Part shown: piece by piece, positions 1-8,347 of the stretch
How the letters are laid out: each line of letters opens with the position of its first letter
How positions within the stretch are numbered: position 1 is the first letter of the stretch
Assembly: GCF_902167145.1 (NCBI RefSeq)
Contig: NC_050097.1
Span: forward strand, 145,725,982-145,789,981
Source of the DNA: Zea mays
Lineage: Eukaryota > Streptophyta > Magnoliopsida > Poales > Poaceae
DNA: 64,000 bases
Direction of reading: 5' to 3'
Notes under the pieces: model-generated
Database searches by the model: none
Told to the model about the DNA's origin: nothing
What the model saw: only the letters and a program-made list of their open reading frames with translations
Program-made: the position numbers and the translations under genes

Positions 1-2
1 GC

Positions 3-392
3 TGCTCGGATGATGATCTCTGGGATGCAGAGGCCTTCTCAGAGCACTATTCTATCACTGAGAGGGATACTGCTGAGGTAGCCATGCAAGATGTAGCACG
101 ACGTGCACTTTCTCAGTATTGCTCGTTGTTCAGCGGGGTAGCTGATGGCCTTGATCTGAAATACTACCCTCGTCATTCGACCGACAGTGCTGAAGGTGTG
201 ATTGTCTCGCCAGTTGGTGAAGGCAATCCCAGGCTGAACAGCATGGTCAACATGGCCGTCGTGCTCAACACCGAGCTGCACCACGCCCTTGATGAGTTGG
301 GCAAGGTTCGGGTGGAGGTTGCAGAATTGTGTGCTGAGTGCGCAGTATGCCACTATCTGGATGGTGGTTCTCCCGCCCCTGTCAGGATTTAG
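3..392 (+). pseudogene. Element A accessory ORF upstream of gag, C-terminal part
   Basis: An open frame runs from the left window edge to the TAG at 390-392, so its N-terminus lies outside the window. It is not Gag. It aligns by eye with the minus-strand ORF at 35831-36793 of element D. Both have a DVAR motif followed by a hydrophobic stretch, a basic K-Y-x-x-L/P-R patch, a V-x-P-G/V segment and a leucine-rich, probably coiled-coil C-terminus (A: VVLNTELHHALDELGKVRVE; D: VVAGLNTDLDSATLDLSRVH). Element B has a related ORF in the same place at 6152-6941. The function is unknown. It sits about 430 bp before gag and would be expressed from the element's own LTR promoter. The surviving part is uninterrupted although the rest of A is heavily decayed, which may be chance. 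Confidence 0.55.
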
Positions 393-822
393 GACCCTTA
401 CCGCTCACCGCCCCATGGTCGCTTCGACTATGGTACCCCAGACTGCAGGACCCAGATAGATTTGGATCCATAGATCGACGGAGTCAGTGTCTGTAATAAT
501 GATTAGTTTAGCATCTTAGTCTTGGTCAGTTTTAGTTAGAGTTAGTTTGCCTATCATATGTTTGATGCTTGTCATGATGAACATGTAATGAAGTTGGCTC
601 TTTGTAATGATTGTCATCAAGGTGTGGCTATCCCCTGCAACTTGGTGTAGTTATCAATAAAGTCAATTATTTAGTTGGGTAATCCCTTTATTTCCACTTT
701 TCTCTTTATTTGAGAGGCTGTCAGTGAAGATGATCATTTGTTCAGTGCTATGAAGATTTCTGTATATCTTTTCTTATGCTGAAAGACTGCAGAGTCAGAT
801 TTGATGTGTGTGCTTTCTACAG
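393..822 (+). other. Element A spacer between accessory ORF and gag
   Basis: The stretch has no coding potential that I recognise. It ends in a pyrimidine-containing tract and an AG at 821-822 (TGCTTTCTACAG), which looks like a 3' splice site directly before the first gag codon. Element B has the same arrangement at 7318-7327. Confidence 0.4.
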
Positions 823-1385
823 ATATCTGAGAACAGGCGCAGAGGTGCAAGGCGTGCTCAGCCGGAACAACAAGCACCCCAGGAAGAGGCAGCTCAGCAG
901 CAGCAGTTGCCACCACCACCCCTGATGACAGTTGAGCAGATGTTCATGATTCAAACTCAAGCAGTCCAAGCAATTGGTCAGACCCTAGTAGCAATGCAGC
1001 AGGTGCAGCAGCAGCCACCCTCACCTTAACCTCAAGTGCAAGTTCAGATGCCACAAGTGCCTAGAGACAAGCAGACAGAATTCATAGGGGCCATCCCCCT
1101 GTCTTTGCCCACTCTGCTGATCCCATGGATGCTGAAGATTGGTTGCGTACTGTGGAGCGCGAGTTGCACACTGCCCAGTGCAACGATCGCGAGAAGGTTC
1201 TGTATGGTCCCCGTCAGCTAAGGGGAGCAGCACAGTCCTGGTGGGAGTCTTACCTCGCCACTCACGTCGACCCTAAAGCCATCACTTGGGAGGAGTTCAG
1301 GGATAACTTCTATCTCTACCATGTGCCAGAAGGACTAATGATAGTAAGGAAGGAGGAGTTTCTGGCATTGAAGCAAGGTCCCCTG
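823..1385 (+). pseudogene. gag: Element A gag, N-terminal half
   Basis: Gag forms the particle around element RNA. The first codon after the AG at 821-822 is ATA where element B has ATG, so the start appears lost by a G-to-A change. A Q/P-rich leader (to about 1027) ends in a TAA. After a one-base shift near 1085 comes the retrotransposon Gag core at 1125-1385, with WLRTVERELHTAQCNDREK, WWESYLATH and an EFLALKQG motif. The reading frame stops being A's at 1385, where element B is inserted, and continues at 16358 with SVSEYRDKF. Known Gag cores of this family have this motif order. Two breaks, a lost start and an 15-kb insertion make it non-functional. Confidence 0.85.
1381..1385 (+). repeat. 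Target-site duplication of element B, left copy (CCCTG)
   Basis: CCCTG directly precedes the TGTAACACC LTR start at 1386 and is repeated directly after the LTR end at 16352. Five-base duplications are the rule for Ty3/gypsy integrases. Confidence 0.95.
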
Positions 1386-2248
1386 TGTAACACCCCAGGT
1401 GTTACCATGGCTAGAGCACATCTTGGTACTGAGGACTGAGAATTTTATGTGGTAAAGGCTTAGGGCAACACATAGGAACTTTGGAGATCATGTACCAATC
1501 AAGTTGCCAATGACCTAAGAAGCATTACCCTAATCCCTGCTCACTTACTACCTTGGATAAGAGGGGAGAAGAACCCTAGACCTCTTTTTAAACCCTATCT
1601 TCCAAAACCCTAAGTAAGGGGGGGGGGGAAGGGTGAACAAATGTGCAAACATGGGTAATCTTTACCCAAACCCTAAGCAACCTTATAACCAGCAATTAGG
1701 GGAGAGAAATAATGCAAAAAGACCCCTGGAGAAACCCCATTTCAAATCTCCAAGTGGAGAGAGAGCTAGAGCCCTTTATTTCTCTCTAAGTCCATTTTTA
1801 ACCCTAGTTTAAGGATCAAACGTGTTCACCTTGAAGATGGCACCAAAACCACTTGGGTTCTATACCAAAAATGTGGTATACCACCTAAGGCACCCCCTGG
1901 AAAAAGTGGAGACCGAGACTTGGACGTTTGACAGGGATTGGCATCAGTTTTGTCGCGGGGTGGGCAGTGAGACAAGCCAGATTTGGCGCCCGTCTATCTC
2001 CTGATCTAGGGCGTATCCTCCTTTGGAAAGATTCGCACGTGAGATAGCCCTAGGTGCCAGGAGGAGGTCTGCGCCGGATTCATGGCAAGATTCGCACGTT
2101 TGCGATCTCTGGAGACGTTTGAACAATGGAAGAAACTCACCTCCACGTGTTCGACGCCTTCTGCCCGCGCCAGAGCACGCCCGCGCGCGCTCCCGCATGC
2201 CCAGCGCCGCGCCCGAGCCAAACCAGCGCCGTGGCCCGCGCCCGAGCC

Positions 2249-2256
2249 TATAAAGC
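2249..2256 (+). promoter_or_regulatory. Probable TATA box of element B 5' LTR
   Basis: TATAAAGC lies in a GC-rich stretch at the boundary expected between U3 and R. The identical motif is at 12857-12864 in the 3' LTR. Confidence 0.6.
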
Positions 2257-4217
2257 CCTCCCAGGCTTCGGCTACACTCTTCCGCGCACCCTCAAAACCT
2301 CACCGGAGTTTAGCTCGTCGCCGTTTGCCCGTGCGCAGCGAGTCCGCGGCCGCCCAATCCCCCTGTCACCGTAGACCGGCCAGCAGAGCCATTCCCAACC
2401 TCGTCCAGCCCTCGGGGAAGACTGTGCACACCTCCGTTAAGCTCCCCGAGCGAGGAATCGGAGTTTGCTTCGCCGGAGAGGCCAGTCCACGCTCGTCGGA
2501 GCTCTCAACCCCGCCGGAGTACGTGGACCGGGTAAACCACTCAACCATCCTTCGATTCCTTGAGCACACAGTCGCTACGTTACCCCGTGAAGCTCACCGT
2601 GCCCTTGGATTGAACCAGTTCGCCGTAGTTTGGCCGGTACACTCGCCGCCGACGAGCACACCCGCCTGCGCTCGTGGACCGGGCGATTCCGGCCATCCCC
2701 GACGTCAAGCCGTACCTCGACGTGACCGCTAGAGTCTCCCCGAGCCAACCCCACCCTTCGCCGGACCTCCCTCGCCGCCGGTAAGCCGCGACACCCTTTT
2801 CTTTCCCGCTGTTACTGTTTCAGTTGGGGGAAGGACAGCGGGTGAGAGGGAAAGAAGGTCGGGGGGTTTTGTGAAATGTCAGAGACACGGGGGAACAGTG
2901 GCGCGAGGGTAGATTTGCGAGGGTTGATTTGGTTTAAACCCAGGGACCCCGGTGTAAACTGTTTTTCCAGGAAACCCTTATTTAAATCTGTTTTAAAATT
3001 GAACAGAGACTTTAAAAAAATTCATAACTTCTGTTTAGTTCATCCAAATTTGATCAAACCAATTTTGTCAGACCCTAAATAATGTAGCCTACTTAAGAAA
3101 AATATAAAACCCCCTATGTACTATAGAAAACTTTAAAGCTCTGATTTAATTATAGTTTTGGCCAAAAGCTCAATAATAGAAAGAAAAATAGTTGTGCTAT
3201 TTAACTAGGGTTAGGAAAATTTGGAAAAGCTTATATCTACCTACTGACCTGTTTAAAAATGTTGAACCTCTCTGTCCACTCTATTAAGTTAGTTTTTACC
3301 CCTTATTCCATAATATGCTTTAAGATAAGAAAAATAGAAAAAGTAATTTAAACCATGAACCAGAAAGCACCCCTATTTTTGTTAGGATACTTATTTAATG
3401 TAGTTCACTGGAAAAATATATCATACCCTGGTTTAGTATAAAATAAGTAGGATACCTTTTAAATTAATAAAATAAGGATAACTTAGAAAAACCCTACAAA
3501 AATAACCCTAAGGCAAAGACACCCCAAACCTTGGGATAACTAATGTTTGGTTATTATGAAAAGAGGAAAAATACAAAATCTGTTGTTTGATATTTTTCAA
3601 ATGACAAGTTAGTTATAATCACCTTTTGGGCATAAAACTTTAGAAAATCACAACTAAATAACCACCAGTTAACTTTCTATGGATTTTGGCACAGAGGTTT
3701 AGTATTACTGTTAGATCCCAACAAAAATGACCCTTAGGAAGAACCTCAACTCTAATAGTGAGGTGTAGTGTAAAGTGGCCCATTTTACACCACCCTTGTT
3801 ATTTTTGTCTAAAGCATAGCCTTTATAGTTTAAGCCTCAAATTCCTAAAACCAGCTAGGATAGCCAATGGCAACCCACTGCAATTTTTTTACAGAATTTT
3901 TTTGGAAATTATTAACCCACTGTCATAGTTCAAACCTACACTAAAAACCGTAAGTAGAAATTAAAGAAAGGAAAATAAATACTGGTAATTAGTGTCCTCC
4001 TAAAACCCTTATAGCATTTCCCATTGAAATGTGTAAGGACAATACAAATCCACTATGTTATCCTCAACAAAAATCTAAACCTAGGAGTGATAAGCCTAAA
4101 CCACTAAAAGCCCCGTATGACCCAGAAACCCTAAGTTATTCCTTAACTTAGTTTTCTTTTTGCATAATGTTATTAATCCTGCATAATCATAACATACATG
4201 TTCATTGCATTCGATAG

Positions 4218-5430
4218 ACTGTAATCTTGCTGACGGAGAGTACATCCTCGTGCCGGAGCAAGGAGCTGCTCAGGAGGTAGTCCCAGATCCAGCACCAGAG
4301 CCTGCACCAGAGGACCTGCCTGCCACTGCTTTGGAAGGCAAGCCCCGGTTTTATGCATAACCGTTTATATATGCTATTTTACTACACTTAATGTTTGTAG
4401 GCTTGTACTGTGCACTTAAGTGTAGGAGTTGTTTGGAACCATAGTTGCATGAACTCAGGACTCCTTTTTGAGATGAATACTAGTATACTAGGTCGAGTAG
4501 CTGCTTTATTAATTAGGATCTCGGTAGAAGACGAGTGATTTTTCTAGCACTCGCGCGAGGTCAGGAATTGGTTGTACCCACTTTTATATCATCATGATTC
4601 TAGTTGTGGACAACAATCCATGGGGATTGGTTGTCCACGGGATAAAAATTGGAATAAGGATTAAGGTGTGGTACCGTGAGTCAAGCGTTTGAACGTACTA
4701 AGCACATGCCGAGAAATATGGTAAATCGATAAGCCTAGTACCTGATTGAACCTGCCAGCGGACATATCCCCTCACGCGAACTGAGACGTGGTCTCCCATT
4801 CCGGTTATGGTGGGTACAAGTGCGGTCACTGCACGACGGCCAGTCGGGGTCAGTGAGGCATTGTACGCCAAGGCGGTGAGCCCTGATCTGCTGCCAGGCA
4901 ATCGATGGGGACGGTTGATGTGTGTGGGGACGGAGTACCTCGCCACGTCGTGTGTTTAGGTTTACCTTGCAAGGTTTTAAAAACTCGATTCGAATCGTCT
5001 GCTTCTCGCAGCTAATGAGACTGCTTGATCCATGCTGCTACATTGAGTAACAAGTGGAACTGTGTTGAGATGATACAAAATGTTGATTGCTAAAAATGCT
5101 TGCTACTATGTATGAGTAGATAGTACACTTTTAGCCTTAAGAGAGTCACACTTAATTTTGACAAAGTTAAAATCTTGATTGAGAAACTCAGCTAGTGCTT
5201 TTGGCAACCAAACCCCACAGCCAAACAGCTGCATGTCTAGAGGTAGAGGAGTAGACTCCTCACACCGGGTAAGTCTAGCTGAGTATTAGTATACTCAGCC
5301 TTGCTTGTGGCATAATTTTACAGGTTCTCTGGAGGACATGGTTGCTGGAGTGACTTGGCCGTCCACCTTACCACCGGGTTGGACTGTCGAGTGGGACCCC
5401 GCCTCGATTGAGGAGGAGCATGAGGAGTGA
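4218..5430 (+). CDS. Spliced LTR-embedded small ORF of element B (5' LTR copy), two exons shown
   Basis: Exon 4218-4337 follows ...CGATAG and reads 39 codons in one frame. These are acidic and proline-rich, with NLADGEYILVPEQ near the start and alternating P/E/D/A later. It ends GAAG|GCAAG, a GC-type donor, in phase 1. The acceptor TTTTACAG|GTTCTC at 5323/5324 restores the frame for 35 further codons including the stop, with a Trp-rich middle (GVTWPSTLPPGWTVEWDP) and an EEEHEE end before TGA at 5428-5430. The intron would be 986 bp. Any upstream exon is not resolved. LTRs of elements C and D contain the same arrangement with the same intron phase. The function is unknown. This is an inference from frame continuity and splice motifs, not recognised homology to a named protein. 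Confidence 0.45.
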
Positions 5431-5745
5431 TGGGACAGGCTTCCCCATCTCTCTGTTTATTTACCGTAGTTTATTTCCGCTGCACTTCGAACAATGATGG
5501 TTACTTTTGCAAAAACTCCGATGATGATGATGTAATAATCTAATACTCTCACATGCATGGTTTTATGCTTATTGTATTTGCTCTGTGACTCACCATCGAG
5601 TGAGATTGTGGTACTTGATCCTGTCAGTGGCCGTGTCGGACTAGATCCGAGGGATTGACGGGTTATTCCCATTTAAGTGTGATCTAGCCTCTAAGGCGGG
5701 GCTTAGGCACTTAAGTCGGAATAATTCGGGCAGTTCCGCCACAGC

Positions 5746-5757
5746 TGGTATCGGAGC
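5746..5757 (+). other. Element B primer binding site (initiator tRNA-Met type)
   Basis: TGGTATCGGAGC starts two bases after the LTR end. It matches the 3' end complement of plant initiator tRNA-Met (TGGTATCAGAGC) with one change. Confidence 0.85.
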
Positions 5758-6151
5758 TTGTACCACCACAGAGGAATTAATAAAACATGAATGCCATCCT
5801 TTCTAAAGTAAAACTTGATAGAAACAATGTTGGATAGATAGTAGGACGAGCAGGATAGACCTAGGACGTGAAGCCTTAGGATGATAAAGGGTAGCTAGGT
5901 GGCTATGTAACTAGGCCCTACAGGCCACATTTACAGGATGGGAGCTCTTGCCTATTCCTTTTATCTTGTTGTGAGGTCGTTCAGGACGAGCATGCATGCA
6001 TTCTTAATTAACCAAATGGATAACTAAGTAAAGACTTAAAAACAAGATAACAACCCACTGCCTTTTTTTAACTAGAGACAGGCTGAGTTTTATTTTCCTT
6101 GTTCTTTTTTTTGTAATTCTTTTTCTTTTACTTACGCTTAACCGTGCACAG
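5758..6151 (+). other. Element B leader between PBS and accessory ORF
   Basis: About 390 bp of leader has no coding signal. T-rich tracts (6062-6130) precede the ATG at 6152. Nothing else is visible. Confidence 0.5.
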
Positions 6152-6941
6152 ATGACTTCCCACGGATCCTCCGATGACGGAAATGCACTGACCCACACTG
6201 ACGGACTTGCACGAGAGGGCTTTCCCCGCATTTTGTGGGAGGTACTTCAGGGGGCCGGATACGCGACACCCCCTCAGTACGCGGTGCAGCAGTTCGAGAA
6301 GCACCGAGTGCCCCGCTGTAGGGTGAGGATGACTCTGGAGCCTCATCCCCTGCAGCCAGGCTGGCGCTCCTTGGACTCCGAGTCTTTTGGATACCGGGCG
6401 GAGGACACGATCGAGGCAATCGCTCTGCACGGGTTGACGACTTTTTGTGGGTTCCATCCCTTGGAGCTCTCTACCCACCCCATTGGGTTGTTCCCCGCGG
6501 AAAAGGAGGACGACCCGATGTGGAAGGATCAGGTGGAGCATGCCAAGGACATCTGGGCTCTCTACCCAGGCCACACGGCTCACTTGTCGGTGCGATGCAT
6601 GAACGCCCTGTATCGTCTGCAAGTGATGCGTGGAGAGGCAATGTCTCATTTGATGGCACTATTGGAGGCAACCAAGATCACCTTGGACAACAGAGGAACT
6701 CGTGGTTGACTTGTCCCAGGAGCTGGTAGAAAAAGATTTACAAGTGGAGCAGCTGTCTGATGAGATTCATGAGTTGGAGGAGCTAGTGGGCACCCGGGAG
6801 AACACCATCGAGGTTTTAGAGGATCAGCTCATTAACACTCAGCAGCAGCTTGCTGAGGCTAACGAGCACCTGGACATGCATCACCAGGAGATCCAGGACC
6901 AGGAGGCCAACGAGGACGTCGACATCGAGGGAGGAAGATGA
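6152..6941 (+). CDS. Element B accessory ORF upstream of gag (one frameshift)
   Basis: ATG at 6152 opens 185 codons to TGA at 6707-6709. A second frame, open to 6941, continues directly and reads as a leucine- and glutamate-rich coiled coil (ELVEKDLQVEQLSDEIHELE). A one-base shift in the GAGGAAC stretch near 6690-6696 would join the two, so one protein of about 262 residues is likely. The N-terminal globular part (FPRILWEVLQGAGY, PPQY, CRVRMTLEPHP, T-x-E-A-A/I) aligns by eye with element D's minus-strand ORF (FPNLLQDVLHALGTYV, RIHVRVMD, SLTPLSTYAAS). No catalytic motif is seen. It lies about 390 bp before gag and probably shares the LTR promoter. A structural or nucleic-acid-binding role is possible but unproven. 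The shift could be damage or recoding. Confidence 0.65.
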
Positions 6942-7327
6942 GCCTGCCTCCAGTGTGGACACTGCTGGCTCGGGAAGACCACCTTCCCTCGAGTCGAGTG
7001 TGGCCTCATTCGCTCACTAGATGTCCAGAGTAGAGTTAGACGTTGGTGATGGTAGGACTCCTCGCGGCTAGCTTAGCTTTTGCGCCCTTGGGGTACTAGG
7101 CTAGATAGAGTTGAGTCATTTTGGGACAAATCGATGTAATCGTGCTAAACTCTCTTGAAAGCCTGTTTGATGGATGCTATTATCAGTTTAAATTTGGAAA
7201 GAGGAATTTATGTCTTTAAAAAAACCTTATGTTGAAGTTGGAGTCTATCATGTTGATTTTAACTTTTTCTCCGCGATAAAATCTTGAACTTGGAGATATG
7301 GTGTTAAACATGTATGTGGTTTTTCAG
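6942..7327 (+). other. Element B spacer ending in a splice-acceptor-like site
   Basis: No coding frame is recognised. The stretch ends GTGGTTTTTCAG at 7327, immediately before the gag ATG at 7328. The pyrimidine run plus CAG fits a plant 3' splice site, so a spliced gag mRNA that skips the accessory ORF is plausible. Confidence 0.45.
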
Positions 7328-8347
7328 ATGGCCGGGAGGCAGCGTCGTGGCCAGAATGAGCATGTTCCTCCACCGCCACCGCCTCCCACTCTTCAGGAGC
7401 TCATGGCTCAGCAGAATGAGATCTTGAGGCAGCTGGCTCAGCGTCAGCCACCACCTCAGCACTATGGTGGTGGAGACCATCAGCGTCACCCCGCGGTGGC
7501 TACCTATCAGGAGTTCCTCAGCACCCAGCCCCCATTGTTCACAAGGGCAGAGGATCCCCTTGATGCAGATGTGTGGTTGCGAGTAGTGGAATCCAAATTC
7601 CCACTACTCCATGGAGCTTGCTCAGAAGTCACTAAGGTCCGGTTCGCTACTCAGCAGCTTCGCGGACCCGCGCGGACATGGTGGGACCACTATCTTGCTA
7701 TGCAACCGGCTGACCATGAAGTGGAATGGAGAGAGTTTAAGGCGGCTTTCAGGGGACACCATATACCAGCCGGGATCATGGACCGAAAGCTCAACGAGTT
7801 TCTGGCACTCACTCAGGGCAACAGGACAGTGTTGCAGTATGCCCAGGCCTTTAATGACTTGTGCCAGTATGCTGGGTACCATGCAGACACGGACGAGAAG
7901 AAGAGGGACAGGTTCAGACGGGGGCTCAGCACTAAGCTCCGTGATCGTCTCAACACCGTCCGGGCCAACAGCTACAATGAGTTGGTCAACATGGCTATCT
8001 CCCAGGAGGACTGCATTACAGCCCGACAGGCAGAGAAGAAGAGGAAGACCCTTGTGGCAGGACCCTCAGCTCAGCCACAACGCTTCAGGATTGTGTCCGA
8101 CACACAGAACAGGGGACCCCGGCAGCAGCAAGGGAGATGGGTGATCAGACCACCACAGCAGCAGCAGCAGCAGGCACCCAACCGCGCCGAGTTTCCAGCT
8201 CAGAGGAACAATCAGCAGCAGCAGTACCGCCAAGCTAATGACAACAGGTGTTTCACCTGTGGCAACACCGGGCATTACGCCAAGAATTGCCCCAGGAACC
8301 AGCAGAGGCAGGGGCAGAATGTTAATCAGAACCAAGGGAAGAGGTAG
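7328..8347 (+). CDS. gag: Element B Gag
   Basis: Gag packages element RNA into cytoplasmic particles. The start at ATG 7328 (MAGRQRRG) is preferred over an upstream in-frame ATG because element D also starts gag right after a CAG. In order there is a proline-rich leader (PPPPPPP, about residues 16-24), the Gag core (DPLDADVWLRVVESKF, TWWDHYLA, EFKAAFRGHHIP, EFLALTQGN; about residues 75-220), a basic Q-rich linker and one CCHC zinc knuckle, CFTCGNTGHYAKNC, at 8249-8290. It is 339 residues, which is normal. It ends in TAG at 8345-8347, in frame with the downstream protease. Many relatives have a single Gag-Pol frame, so the TAG is either a nonsense change or a readthrough site. Confidence 0.92.
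   Translation: MAGRQRRGQNEHVPPPPPPPTLQELMAQQNEILRQLAQRQPPPQHYGGGDHQRHPAVATYQEFLSTQPPLFTRAEDPLDADVWLRVVESKFPLLHGACSEVTKVRFATQQLRGPARTWWDHYLAMQPADHEVEWREFKAAFRGHHIPAGIMDRKLNEFLALTQGNRTVLQYAQAFNDLCQYAGYHADTDEKKRDRFRRGLSTKLRDRLNTVRANSYNELVNMAISQEDCITARQAEKKRKTLVAGPSAQPQRFRIVSDTQNRGPRQQQGRWVIRPPQQQQQQAPNRAEFPAQRNNQQQQYRQANDNRCFTCGNTGHYAKNCPRNQQRQGQNVNQNQGKR

Larger units (their letters stand above)
1386..5743 (+). repeat. Element B 5' LTR
   Basis: The LTR has a GC-rich promoter/leader part (about 2080-2800) containing a TATA box at 2249, an AT-rich intron-like part with no recognised genes (2880-4200), a short open exon at 4218-4337, and a second open segment at 5324-5430. A consensus-like donor (CCG|GTAAGCC) lies near 2780. 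A poly-G run near 1618-1628 is longer than in the 3' LTR. Confidence 0.95.

Noticed and set aside
2249..2800. Host gene promoter and first exon
   Set aside because: The same sequence occurs in both LTRs of B; it is the LTR promoter and leader.
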